64,000 bases of DNA from positions 186,001 to 250,000 of the forward strand of contig NZ_JOCX01000011.1 in assembly GCF_000717915.1 (NCBI RefSeq). Reading direction: 5' to 3'. Positions within the stretch are counted from its first letter, which is position 1; each line of letters begins with the position of its first letter. The translations under genes were made by a program, and so were the position numbers. Below, piece after piece: positions 33,008 through 43,882 of the stretch. The notes under the pieces were generated by a model, which made no database searches, was not told the DNA's origin, and saw nothing but the letters and a program-made list of their open reading frames with translations. This DNA is from Streptomyces sp. NRRL S-244. GTDB taxonomy: Bacteria; Actinomycetota; Actinomycetes; Streptomycetales; Streptomycetaceae.

Positions 33008-34651
33008 ATGGAAGCCACTCCCGGACGGGAAAGGCTGATCGAGCAGTTCAAGGCCGACGGCCTGAATGTGATGTTCGGAAATCCGGGGACGGTGGAACAG
33101 GGATTCCTCGACGCGGTGGACGCGGCGGAGGACTTCCACTACGTCCTCGCCCTCCAGGAGACCGTGGCCGCCGGCATCGCCGACGGCTACGCCCGGGCCA
33201 CCGGCGGCGCCGCCCTGCTCCAGCTGCACTCCGGGGTGGGGCTGGGCAACGGCATCGGGATGCTCTACCAGTCGTTGCGCGGCCACACCCCGCTCGTCGT
33301 GGTCGCCGGCGACGCCGGGGTCCGCTACGACGCCATGGACGCGCAGATGGCGTCCGACCTGGTGGCGATGGCGAAGCCGGTGACGAAGTACGCGACCCGG
33401 GTCACCGACCGCCACTCCGTACTGCGCACCATCCGGCGGGCGGTCAAGATCGCCCTGACCCCGCCGCGCGGCCCGGTCTTCGTGGCGCTGCCGATGGACG
33501 TGCTGGACGAGCTGAACTCCGAGCCCGTCCTGCCCGCCGCGGTGCCGCTCACGGACGTGGCGCCCTCGCCGGCCTCGGTGGGGCGGGCGGCCGAGCTGCT
33601 CGCCTCCGCGGAGCGGCCCGTGATCCTCGTCGGGGACGGGGTCTCGCTCTCCGGGGCCCAGCGCGAACTCGCCGCCGTCGCCGAGCTGCTGGGCGCCGAC
33701 GTGTACGAGGTCGACTCCTCCGAGGTGAACATCGCGGCCTCGCACCCGCTGCGCCGCGGCCAGACCGGCCACATGTTCGGCCCGCACAGCAAGGAGCTCG
33801 TCGCCGGCGCGGACGGGGTGCTGATCGTCGGCACCTACGTCTTCCCGGAGGTGTTCCCCGAGCTGGAGAACCCCTTCCGGGCCGGCGCCAAGGTCGTCCA
33901 CATCGACCTGAACGCGTACGAGATCGCCAAGAACCACCCGGTGGACCTGGGGCTGGCCGCCGACCCGAAACAGGCCCTGCGCGCGCTGGCAGGCGTACTG
34001 GAGCGCCGGCTGAGCCCGCAGAGGCGGGCGGCCGCGGCCGCCCGGCTCGACGCCCGCACCCGGGAGCGCGCGCTGTCCGCCAGGAGCGGGGACACCGAGC
34101 AGGACGGCACGCCGATGGCCGTCTTCCTGCGGACCCTGGCCGAGCGCACCGGCGGGGACCTGATCGTCTTCGACGAGGCGCTGACCACCTCGCCGCTGGT
34201 CACCCGGTACCTGCCGGCGGAGCGCCCCGGCGACTACCACCTCACCCGGGGCGGTTCGCTCGGGGTGGGCTTCCCGGGGGCGGTCGGCGCCAAGCTGGCC
34301 CGTCCCGACCGCCTGGTCGTCGGCTTCGCGGGCGACGGAGGGTCGATGTACACGTACCAGGCGCTGTGGACCGCGGTCCGGCACGGCATCGACGCCAAGT
34401 TCGTGGTCTGCAACAACCGCAAGTACCGGCTGCTGGACGACAACATCGCCCAGTACTGGCGGGAGCGGGACATCCCGGAGCACGGGTTCCCCGGCTCCTT
34501 CGACCTCTCCCACCCCGAGATCGACTTCGCCGGGCTGGCGCGGGCGCTCGGCGCCGAGGGGATGCGGGTGGAGAAGCCGGACGAGGCGGTCGCCGCCGTG
34601 GCCCGGATGCTCGACCACCCCGGACCGTTCCTGGTCGACGTACAGATCTGA
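33008..34651 (+). CDS. ThDP-dependent benzoylformate-decarboxylase-like enzyme
   Basis: A 547-residue thiamine diphosphate enzyme of the 2-oxoacid decarboxylase/acetohydroxyacid synthase superfamily. The cofactor-activating glutamate is E51 (LQETVAAGIADGYAR), and H74 in LHSGVGLGN matches the active-site H70 of benzoylformate decarboxylase. The ThDP motif starts at G442-D443-G444 (GDGGSMYTYQ) and ends near VCNNRKYRLL. Overall pattern is closest to benzoylformate decarboxylase (FGNPGTVEQGF start). A 2-oxoacid decarboxylase or aldehyde carboligase role is likely; the substrate is open. Confidence 0.88.
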   Translation: MEATPGRERLIEQFKADGLNVMFGNPGTVEQGFLDAVDAAEDFHYVLALQETVAAGIADGYARATGGAALLQLHSGVGLGNGIGMLYQSLRGHTPLVVVAGDAGVRYDAMDAQMASDLVAMAKPVTKYATRVTDRHSVLRTIRRAVKIALTPPRGPVFVALPMDVLDELNSEPVLPAAVPLTDVAPSPASVGRAAELLASAERPVILVGDGVSLSGAQRELAAVAELLGADVYEVDSSEVNIAASHPLRRGQTGHMFGPHSKELVAGADGVLIVGTYVFPEVFPELENPFRAGAKVVHIDLNAYEIAKNHPVDLGLAADPKQALRALAGVLERRLSPQRRAAAAARLDARTRERALSARSGDTEQDGTPMAVFLRTLAERTGGDLIVFDEALTTSPLVTRYLPAERPGDYHLTRGGSLGVGFPGAVGAKLARPDRLVVGFAGDGGSMYTYQALWTAVRHGIDAKFVVCNNRKYRLLDDNIAQYWRERDIPEHGFPGSFDLSHPEIDFAGLARALGAEGMRVEKPDEAVAAVARMLDHPGPFLVDVQI

Positions 34652-34691
34652 CACCGCACAGCACACACCACCACGGACAGGAGGAGACCGC

Positions 34692-35123
34692 ATGCCCGCC
34701 GAGCGGCTGACCGAGGACGCGATCCGCACCTTCGCGGAGAACTGGTACGTGGCCCTGGACCAGCACCTTCCGCTGGACCAGGTGCTCCCCCTCATCACGG
34801 GGGACCTGGAGTTCAAGGTCCCCGAGGACACCTTCCTCGGACACCAGGGCTTCGGCCGCTGGTACGAGGCGGTCACCCACCGCTTCTTCGACGAGGTCCA
34901 CACCGTCACGAAGGTGGAGCCCGTCATCGAGGGCGACCGGGCCATCGTCCGGGTCCTGGTCAACTGGCAGGCCAAGATCTGGGACCCGCCGGCCGCCCGC
35001 AGCGAGTGGCTCGGCTTCGACGCCGACCAGACCTGGACGGTGGTGGCCGGTCCCGACGGACCGCTGATCAAGCAGTACACCGTCAACGACCTGGCCCCGA
35101 TGCCCGGTTCCGGCTCGCTCTGA
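34692..35123 (+). CDS. SnoaL/NTF2-like protein 1
   Basis: A 143-residue small cone-shaped NTF2-like protein. It starts at ATG 34692 after an AGGAGGAG ribosome binding site. The pattern AIRTFAENWYVALDQHLPLDQVLPLIT and later FLGHQGFGRWYEAVTHRFFDE is typical of the SnoaL-like fold, which can act as cyclase, isomerase, dehydratase or binding protein. It is the first of three consecutive NTF2-like genes. Catalytic residues cannot be assigned. Confidence 0.78.
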   Translation: MPAERLTEDAIRTFAENWYVALDQHLPLDQVLPLITGDLEFKVPEDTFLGHQGFGRWYEAVTHRFFDEVHTVTKVEPVIEGDRAIVRVLVNWQAKIWDPPAARSEWLGFDADQTWTVVAGPDGPLIKQYTVNDLAPMPGSGSL

Positions 35124-35170
35124 GCGCGGGCGCGGACGCGGACGCAGGCGAAGGCGAAGGAGAAGCGACG

Positions 35171-35626
35171 ATGACCGAAGTGACACGGGAGCGGGTCGAG
35201 GCGGCGTACGCCGCCCTCGGCTCCGGCGACCGGGCCCGCATCCTCGAGTACTACTCCGAGGACCTGCGCTGGCTGGTGCCGGGCAGCCACCCGCTGGCCG
35301 GCTGGTACGAGAGCCTGGACGCCTTCCTGGAGCTGATGGGGCAGACCCACAAGCTCACCGGCGGCACCTTCCGGATGGACATCCAGGCGGTCCTCGTCGG
35401 CGAGGACTGCAGCGCCGACGTCTGCCGCAACGTCGCCGTGCGCGACGGCGCGGACCGGGCGAGCCAGTCCCCGTACGAGCGCATGGACTACCCCGTCTTC
35501 CACTTCATGCGGTGGCGGGACGGCCGGATCATCGAGGGCCGCGACGGGCTCTTCGGGGACTCGGCGACCGCCTTCAGCCAGTTCTGGGCGCCGTTCGCGC
35601 CCGACGGAACCCGCCGGGACCGATAG
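35171..35626 (+). CDS. SnoaL/NTF2-like protein 2
   Basis: A 151-residue NTF2-like protein. I chose ATG 35171 after a weak AGGAGAAG. The N-terminus TRERVEAAYAALGSGDRARIL, the central DLRWLVPGSHPLAGWYE and the C-terminal FMRWRDGRIIEGRD fit the SnoaL-like superfamily, with the conserved D-x-x-x-W-x-x-PG motif. It probably arose by duplication together with its neighbours but is only weakly similar to them. The function is not known. Confidence 0.8.
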   Translation: MTEVTRERVEAAYAALGSGDRARILEYYSEDLRWLVPGSHPLAGWYESLDAFLELMGQTHKLTGGTFRMDIQAVLVGEDCSADVCRNVAVRDGADRASQSPYERMDYPVFHFMRWRDGRIIEGRDGLFGDSATAFSQFWAPFAPDGTRRDR

Positions 35627-35639
35627 GGGGAGGAGCGCG

Positions 35640-36020
35640 ATGAGCGCTGTGGACGCACGACAGATCCTTGAGAAGTACTACGAGTACGCCAACGCGGGGG
35701 ACTGGGACCGCTGGTGCGACCTGTTCGCCGACGACCAGGTCATGGACGAGCAGCTCGCCGGACACATCGAGGGCCTGGAGCTCCTGCGCTCGATGATGAA
35801 GGGCATGGGGACGATGTACCGCGTCTTCCGGAACGAGCCCGTGCACTTCCTCGTCGACGGGGAGAAGGCCGCGGCCGTCTCCCACCTCAGCGCCGTCAGC
35901 GCCTCCGGCGAGGCGATCGAGGCCGAGGTCATGAACTTCTTCCGGATCGTGGACGGAAAGATCGCCTACATGGCGAACTACCACGACACCGTCCCCTTCC
36001 AGGTGCTGAACCAGGGCTGA
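35640..36020 (+). CDS. SnoaL/NTF2-like protein 3
   Basis: A 126-residue NTF2-like protein starting at ATG 35640 after GGGGGAGGA. The N-terminal ILEKYYEYANAGDWDRWCDLFADD and the C-terminal EVMNFFRIVDGKIAYMANYHD are typical of the fold. It precedes a GMC oxidoreductase by 13 bp. The three adjacent small proteins could form heteromers or act on successive intermediates, but that is speculation. Confidence 0.8.
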   Translation: MSAVDARQILEKYYEYANAGDWDRWCDLFADDQVMDEQLAGHIEGLELLRSMMKGMGTMYRVFRNEPVHFLVDGEKAAAVSHLSAVSASGEAIEAEVMNFFRIVDGKIAYMANYHDTVPFQVLNQG

Positions 36021-36033
36021 GGGAGGCCGACTC

Positions 36034-37647
36034 GTGGCGATCGCCGAGAGAGAAGAGTACGACTACGTCATCGTGGGATCCGGCACCGCGGGCAGCGTCC
36101 TCGCGAACCGGCTCTCCGAGGACCCGGACGTCTCCGTCCTGGTCCTGGAGGCGGGCGGCAACCGGATCCCGCCCGAGGTGGACGACCCGTCCTCCTGGTA
36201 CAAGCTGCTCGGCGGGCCCGTCGACTGGGGCTACACCAGCGTCCCGCAGCCCGGGCTCGACGGCCGGCGTACGTACGAACCGCGCGGCAAGGCCCCCGGC
36301 GGCAGCAGCAACCTGTACATCATGATGCACATCCGGGGCCACGCCTCGGACTTCGACAACTGGACCTACCAGGGCGCCGCCGGCTGGGGGTACGAGGACG
36401 TCCTGCCGTACTTCGCCCTCCTGGAGGGCCAGGAGGACGCCACCGCGCCCACCACCGGCACCCGCGGCCCGCAGCGCATCACCAACGCCGGGCAGCACGG
36501 CCCCAACCCGGTCTCCCGCGCCTTCATCGACGCGGCCGTCGAGCTCGGCCACCAGGAGATCGCCGACTTCAACACCGACGGGCCCCGGCGCGGGCTCTTC
36601 GGCACCGGCTGGCACCACATCGACGTGGCCGACGGGCGCCGCCAGGGCACCCTCGCCGCCTACCTGGAGCCGGCGCTGGACCGTTCCAACCTGACGCTGC
36701 GCACCAGCGCCCAGAGCACGCGTCTGCTCTTCGACGGCGACACCTGCACGGGAGTCGAGTACACGCAGCTCGCACCGCCCGCCGATTTCCCCGGCCGGAC
36801 CGTGCGCGATGCGCACAGCACGGCCGCCGCGCCCGGACCGCACTCCGTACGGGCCCGCCGCGAGGTGATCGTGGCCGCCGGGGCGATCGAGTCCCCGAAG
36901 CTGCTGCTGCTCTCCGGCATCGGCGACCCCGGGCAGCTGCGCGAGCACGGCATCGAGACGGTCGCGGCGCTGCCCGGGGTCGGCGAGAACTTCCACAACC
37001 ACGTCCTGACCGGGCTGATGGCCGAGGTCACCCAGGAACTCCCGCCCCCGGCGCAGAACCTGTCGGAGAGCGCTCTGTTCCTCTCGTCCCGGCCCGGCCT
37101 GCCCGCGCCCGACCTGCAGATCGCCTTCGTCCACGTGCCGTTCGACGTGATCGTCGGCAAGGACCACCCGGACACGGTGAGCATCCTTCCCGGTGTCGTA
37201 CGCCCCGTCTCGCGCGGCTGGATCCGGCTCGCGAGCGCCGATCCGCTGGCCCACCCGCTGATCAACCCGAACTACCTGGGCGACCGGTGGGACCTGGAGC
37301 GGATGGTGCAGGGCATCAAGCTGGCCCGGGAGATCTTCGCGACCTCGGCCTTCTCGCCCTGGTACAAGCAGGAACTCCAGCCCGGTCCCGGCTTCGTCTC
37401 CGACGAGGACCTGCGGACCTTCGCGAAGCAGAAGTCGGAGAGCTACCACCACCAGGCCGGCTCCTGCCGCATGGGCATCGACGACCTCTCCGTCGTCGAC
37501 CCCGAGCTGCGGGTGCACGGCGTACGCAACCTGCGCGTCGTCGACGCCAGCGTGATGCCCGCCGTCCCGTCGGGCAACTGCCACACCGCCATCGCGATGA
37601 TCGCCGAACGCGCGGCGGACTTCCTGAGGGGGACCTCCCGTGCCTGA
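36034..37647 (+). CDS. GMC-family FAD oxidoreductase
   Basis: A 537-residue glucose-methanol-choline oxidoreductase. The FAD-binding VGSGTAGSVLANRL lies near residue 13, EAGG near residue 46, and GGSSNLYIMMHIRGHASDFDNW is the first GMC signature. The active-site pair is H473 (YHHQAGSCRMG) and H517 (GNCHTAIAM). Family members oxidise choline, aryl alcohols, sugars or polyethylene glycol; the substrate is not readable here. It starts at GTG 36034 and overlaps the next gene by eight bases. Confidence 0.9.
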   Translation: MAIAEREEYDYVIVGSGTAGSVLANRLSEDPDVSVLVLEAGGNRIPPEVDDPSSWYKLLGGPVDWGYTSVPQPGLDGRRTYEPRGKAPGGSSNLYIMMHIRGHASDFDNWTYQGAAGWGYEDVLPYFALLEGQEDATAPTTGTRGPQRITNAGQHGPNPVSRAFIDAAVELGHQEIADFNTDGPRRGLFGTGWHHIDVADGRRQGTLAAYLEPALDRSNLTLRTSAQSTRLLFDGDTCTGVEYTQLAPPADFPGRTVRDAHSTAAAPGPHSVRARREVIVAAGAIESPKLLLLSGIGDPGQLREHGIETVAALPGVGENFHNHVLTGLMAEVTQELPPPAQNLSESALFLSSRPGLPAPDLQIAFVHVPFDVIVGKDHPDTVSILPGVVRPVSRGWIRLASADPLAHPLINPNYLGDRWDLERMVQGIKLAREIFATSAFSPWYKQELQPGPGFVSDEDLRTFAKQKSESYHHQAGSCRMGIDDLSVVDPELRVHGVRNLRVVDASVMPAVPSGNCHTAIAMIAERAADFLRGTSRA

Positions 37648-38251
37648 CGCCGTACTGCGCGAGGGTGCGCTGAGCGGGACCCGGATCGCGGTCCTGGTCG
37701 AGAGCGACTTCTACGAGCCGGAGATCTTCTACTACGGCCGCCGGTTCGCCGAGGAGGGCGCCGAGGTCGACTTCCTGACCCGGCTGTGGGGCAACGACTC
37801 CATCACCTTCTCCGGGCACGAGTACCGGGCGCCGTTCACCGCCGACAAGTCCCTGGAGGGGCTGAGCGACGAAGAGCTGCGCCGGTACGCGGCGATCATC
37901 GTGCCCTCGGGCATGGTGGCCGACCGGCTGCGCTACACCGAGGACGTGGACGTGCTGGCCCCGGCCACGGAGCTGCTGCGCCGGGCCTTCGAGGAGCCGA
38001 CCGTCCTCAAGGGGATCATCTGCCACGGCATGTGGCTGGCCGCCTCGATCCCGGACAAGATCCGGGGCCGCAAGGTGGTCTGCCACAACAACCTCATCGG
38101 CGACGTCCGGAACATGGGCGCCGAGTACGTGAACGAGGACGTGGTGGTCGACGGCGACCTGGTCACCGGCCGCACCGGCGCCCACCACCACCTCTTCGCC
38201 CGCCGGATCATCGAGCTGATCGCGGCGGGGCGGGGCCGGGGGAGCGCCTGA
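37640..38251 (+). CDS. DJ-1/PfpI-family protein 2
   Basis: A 203-residue DJ-1/PfpI protein of the PfpI-protease/deglycase-like length. The elbow cysteine is C128 in IICHGMWLAAS, with the usual histidine, and the acid residue of the family is probably E26 in SDFYEPEIFYYG. It starts at GTG 37640 inside the GMC gene and its stop overlaps the ATG of the VOC gene. It differs clearly from the other two DJ-1 members of the cluster. Confidence 0.88.
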   Translation: MPDAVLREGALSGTRIAVLVESDFYEPEIFYYGRRFAEEGAEVDFLTRLWGNDSITFSGHEYRAPFTADKSLEGLSDEELRRYAAIIVPSGMVADRLRYTEDVDVLAPATELLRRAFEEPTVLKGIICHGMWLAASIPDKIRGRKVVCHNNLIGDVRNMGAEYVNEDVVVDGDLVTGRTGAHHHLFARRIIELIAAGRGRGSA

Positions 38252-38697
38252 TGCCCGGACCCGCGGAGCGCGAGATGGTCTGGTCGCACGTGGGCCTGAA
38301 CTGCACGGACCAGAAGACGACCGAGGAGTTCTACACCCGGTACTTCGGCTTCACCCGGGCCCGGGTGGTCGACCTCGGGGAGGCGCGGATCGTGTTCCTG
38401 CGCAAGGGGGACGCGTACCTGGAGCTCTTCGCGGCCGGCACCCCCGCGGCCCGCCCGGCGCAGGACGACGGTCCGCAGGCCCCGGGCCGGATGCGCCACC
38501 TGGCCTTCCAGACCGACAGCGTGGACGCGTTCCTGGCCGAGCTGGGCGACGCGGCCGAAGTGACCCTGGGGCCGCTGGACTTCGACGACTTCATCTGCGG
38601 CTGGCGGACCGTGTGGGTCCGCGATCCCGACGGGGTGATCGTCGAGGTCAGCCAGGGATTCGAGGACGACCGCTCACACGACAAGGACGGTGCATGA
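38251..38697 (+). CDS. VOC/glyoxalase-fold protein
   Basis: A 148-residue vicinal-oxygen-chelate protein. The four expected metal ligands are visible: H13 (SHVGLN), E in YLELF, H in RHLAFQ and E in IVEVSQG. The fold includes glyoxalase I, extradiol dioxygenases and methylmalonyl-CoA epimerase. Ligand set and length suit a glyoxalase I- or epimerase-like role. ATG 38251 overlaps the previous stop codon by one base. Confidence 0.86.
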   Translation: MPGPAEREMVWSHVGLNCTDQKTTEEFYTRYFGFTRARVVDLGEARIVFLRKGDAYLELFAAGTPAARPAQDDGPQAPGRMRHLAFQTDSVDAFLAELGDAAEVTLGPLDFDDFICGWRTVWVRDPDGVIVEVSQGFEDDRSHDKDGA

Positions 38698-38698
38698 C

Positions 38699-40528
38699 AT
38701 GGCGGACGCCGTGAGCTTCTCCTTCTCCGACACCATCGCGGGCTACGTCGGCCGCTTCGACTCCGAGTCCCGCGTGCTGCGGCTGAAGACCTCGGACGGG
38801 CGCGAGTTCGACGTCTCCCTGGCCGGGGACCCGAGCGCCGAGCTGGTCCGCAACCTGGACGAGCCGTACATCGACGCCTCCGGGCACATCGACGAGATGC
38901 TCTCCCCGGGCCGGTTCCTCTTCGTCTACGGCGTCCACTACCCGGAGCGCGGCGGGCGTTTCGACGCCAAGCGCCTGGTGTTCCTGGGCCGCGGCGCCGA
39001 GGACTACCGGTTCGAGGAGCCCAGCTGGTGGGTCAAGCAGATCGAGTCGCTGGCCGACTTCTACAAGCGGGCGCAGTTCGGCGACGGGCCGGTGGACTTC
39101 ACCGAGTACCGCACCGAGATCCGGCTCGGCGGCGACAAGACCGCCAGCCACGTCCAGGAGACCGACACGATCTCCCGCCTGGTCTACGGCATGGCCTCGG
39201 CCTACCTGCTGACCGGCAAGGACGAGTACCTGGAGGTCGCCGAGCGCGGCACCGAGTACCTGCGCAAGCACATGCGGGTCGTGGACAGCGAGGAGGACGT
39301 GGTCTTCTGGTACCACGGCATCAGCGTCGACGGGGACAGCGAGCGCAAGCTGTTCACCTCGGAGTTCTCCGACGACTACGACGCGATCCCGATGTACGAG
39401 CAGATCTACGCGCTGGCCGGCCCCATCCAGACCTACCGGGTCACCGGTGACATCCGGATCAAGAACGACGCGGACGCCACCATCCGGCTGTTCGACAAGT
39501 TCTTCTTCGACCCGGAGCAGGGCGGCTACTACTCGCACATCGACCCGATCCTGTTCAGCGCGGACCACGAGTCCCTCGGCGAGAACGCCGAGCGCAAGAA
39601 CTGGAACTCGGTCGGCGACCACGCGCCCGCGTACCTGATCAACCTCTACCTGGCGACGGGCGACCAGAAGTACGCCGACTTCCTCGAGTACACCTTCGAC
39701 ACCATCGCGGACAAGTTCCCGGACTACAAGAACAGCCCCTTCGTCCAGGAGCGCTTCTTCCGCGACTGGTCGCACGACACCGCCCACAGCTGGCAGCAGA
39801 ACCGCGCGGTCGTCGGGCACAACCTGAAGATCGCCTGGAACCTGATGCGGATGAACTCGCTGAAGGCCAAGCCGGCGTACGAGGACCTCGCCAAGAAGAT
39901 CGGCGAGATCATGCCGGCGGTCGGCAGCGACGTGCAGCGCGGCGGCTGGTACGACGTCGTCGAGCGGGTCAAGTCCGTCAGCAAGGACGGCCAGGAGACG
40001 TATCGTTTCGCCTGGCACGACCGCAAGGCCTGGTGGCAGCAGGAGCAGGCGATCCTCGCCTACCTCATCCTGAACGGCACGGTCGGCGGCGACGCCTTCC
40101 TGCGCGAGGCCCGGCAGGCGGAGGCCTTCTACAACACGTTCTTCCTCGACCACGACGAGGGAGCCGTCTACTTCAACGTGCTCGCCAGCGGTACGCCGTA
40201 CCTGCTCGGCACGGAGCGGCTCAAGGGCAGCCACTCGATGTCCATGTACCACTCGGCGGAGCTCTGCTACCTGTCCGCCGTCTACAACAACCTGCTGATC
40301 AACAAGCGGGAAATGGACTTCCACTTCAAGCCCGACCCGACCAACCTGCCCGACCGCGTGCTGCGCGTCTCTCCCGACCTGCTGCCCGCCGGCTCCGTGC
40401 AGATCGCGTCCGTCGAGATCGACGAGAAGCCGTACCGGGACTTCGACGCCGACGGCCTGACCGTCCGGCTGCCGGACGTCCAGGGGCGGGTCAAGGTCAA
40501 GGTCCGGCTGCGCCCGGTGACTTCATAG
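38699..40528 (+). CDS. Large AGE-fold (N-acylglucosamine 2-epimerase-like) protein
   Basis: A 609-residue protein. Its central ~400 residues form an (alpha/alpha)6 barrel related to N-acylglucosamine and cellobiose 2-epimerases, with conserved H374 in GHNLKIAW, H440 in WHDRKAWWQQEQ and H518 in YHSAEL. Members of the family are usually about 400 residues; here a beta-rich N-terminal domain of about 110 residues and a C-terminal beta domain of about 70 residues are added. I chose ATG 38699, 12 bp after AAGGA; GTG 38690 is an alternative. The substrate is probably a sugar or a sugar adduct, but unknown. Confidence 0.8.
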   Translation: MADAVSFSFSDTIAGYVGRFDSESRVLRLKTSDGREFDVSLAGDPSAELVRNLDEPYIDASGHIDEMLSPGRFLFVYGVHYPERGGRFDAKRLVFLGRGAEDYRFEEPSWWVKQIESLADFYKRAQFGDGPVDFTEYRTEIRLGGDKTASHVQETDTISRLVYGMASAYLLTGKDEYLEVAERGTEYLRKHMRVVDSEEDVVFWYHGISVDGDSERKLFTSEFSDDYDAIPMYEQIYALAGPIQTYRVTGDIRIKNDADATIRLFDKFFFDPEQGGYYSHIDPILFSADHESLGENAERKNWNSVGDHAPAYLINLYLATGDQKYADFLEYTFDTIADKFPDYKNSPFVQERFFRDWSHDTAHSWQQNRAVVGHNLKIAWNLMRMNSLKAKPAYEDLAKKIGEIMPAVGSDVQRGGWYDVVERVKSVSKDGQETYRFAWHDRKAWWQQEQAILAYLILNGTVGGDAFLREARQAEAFYNTFFLDHDEGAVYFNVLASGTPYLLGTERLKGSHSMSMYHSAELCYLSAVYNNLLINKREMDFHFKPDPTNLPDRVLRVSPDLLPAGSVQIASVEIDEKPYRDFDADGLTVRLPDVQGRVKVKVRLRPVTS

Positions 40529-40565
40529 CGCTCAACGGGGGGCGCCCCGACTAGAGGGGAAAGCA

Positions 40566-40906
40566 ATGTCTCTGAACGTCAAGGAACGCCGCAACAAGGG
40601 CGGTACCGTCCTCGTCGCCACCGGCGAGATCAACAGTGAGACCTCCGGACAGCTGCTGCAGGCCCTGCTGCCGCTGGTCCGCGAGGGCCGGCCGCTGCGG
40701 ATCGACCTCACGGCCGTCACGTACGTGTCCAGCGCGGGCCTGCGCACCCTGCTCGTCGTCTACCGCGAGGCCCAGCACGCCGGTGTCGCCGTCACCCTCT
40801 ACGGGGTGAGCGAGGAAGTCCGGTTCGTCATGTCGGCCACCGGCTTCCTCGACTTCTTCGAGACCGGCGAGGCCGTCGCGGCGAGCGCCAAGGCCAAGGC
40901 CGCGCG

Positions 40907-40910
<4 letters not shown>
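40566..40910 (+). CDS. STAS anti-sigma factor antagonist 1
   Basis: A 114-residue STAS-domain protein of the SpoIIAA/RsbV type. The phosphorylation site is S55 or S56 in VSSAGLRTLL. Unphosphorylated, such proteins bind an RsbW-like kinase and release its sigma factor. ATG 40566 follows GAGGGGAAA; the stop overlaps the glgX start by four bases. The matching kinase and phosphatase are 2.5 kb downstream in the same cluster. Confidence 0.92.
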
Positions 40911-43042
<2,132 letters not shown>

Positions 43043-43100
43043 CCGCGCCCGCTCCCTGATCCCACGAACGCTCCAACCGTACGGCCGAAGGAGACCTCAC

Positions 43101-43412
43101 ATGCCGCTTTCCGTGTCCCTGAGCATCGAGGGCGACACCACCGTCATAGAGCTGGCGGGCGAGCTGGACGCCAAGACCGCGCCGGACTTCCACCAGACCA
43201 TCGAGAAGGCCGCCGGGCACGGCACCGGCACGGTCGAGATCAGGATGGCCGGCGTCGGCTACATGGCCAGTGCCGGACTGCGGTCCCTGGTCTTCGCCCA
43301 GCAGAAGGTCGCGAACCACGTGACCATCAAGGTGGTCGGCGCGATCGAGCCCGTGTCCCGGACCATCCGGACGGCCGGGCTGGACCGCAGCATCGTGCTC
43401 TCCGATGAGTGA
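43101..43412 (+). CDS. STAS anti-sigma factor antagonist 2
   Basis: A 103-residue STAS protein with the putative phosphoserine S57 in MASAGLRSLVF. It starts at ATG 43101 after AAGGAGAC. It is only distantly similar to the first STAS protein, so the two may have different partners. Its stop overlaps the start of the kinase gene. A classic antagonist/kinase pair. Confidence 0.92.
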   Translation: MPLSVSLSIEGDTTVIELAGELDAKTAPDFHQTIEKAAGHGTGTVEIRMAGVGYMASAGLRSLVFAQQKVANHVTIKVVGAIEPVSRTIRTAGLDRSIVLSDE

Positions 43413-43882
43413 ATCGCATGAGTGACATGGTCGAACTGGCGAGGACGCCCGCCGAACTGGAGGTGCCCGCCACGCTGGGGGCACTGGGCGACATCGCCTC
43501 GTTCGTCCTGCGGCTGGCCGGCCGGGCGGGCCTGGGCAAGGGGCCCGCGTACCGGATCCGGCTGGCCGTGGACGAGCTGGCCACGAACATCGTGATGCAC
43601 GGGTACCGGGGCGGCGACGGGCGGATCACCGTCCGCGGCCGCTCCGGTCCCGGCCGGGTGCAGATCTCCATAGCGGACTCCGCGCCGGCGTTCGACCCCG
43701 TCGAGGGCTGCCTGCCCCCCGCCCCCGGGGTTCCCCCCGAGCGGCGCAGGATCGGCGGACTCGGCATCCACCTGGCGCTGACCAGCGTGGACGAATTCAG
43801 CTACGTACGCAGGGACGGCCGCAACATCAGCACGCTGACTGTGAACGCTGAGGGGACGGACCCATGCCCTCCACGACCGTGA
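43409..43882 (+). CDS. RsbW-like anti-sigma factor / serine kinase
   Basis: A 157-residue HATPase_c protein of the RsbW/SpoIIAB type. The N box is ELATNIVMHGY; the G1 box reads IADSAPAFDP in place of the usual D-x-G-x-G and the G2 region is GGLGIHLALTSVDEFSY. Such proteins bind a sigma factor or another target and phosphorylate the STAS antagonist. GTG 43409 overlaps the STAS stop (GTGA), and ATG 43418 is an alternative. The end overlaps the phosphatase gene by 19 bases. Confidence 0.88.
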   Translation: MNRMSDMVELARTPAELEVPATLGALGDIASFVLRLAGRAGLGKGPAYRIRLAVDELATNIVMHGYRGGDGRITVRGRSGPGRVQISIADSAPAFDPVEGCLPPAPGVPPERRRIGGLGIHLALTSVDEFSYVRRDGRNISTLTVNAEGTDPCPPRP

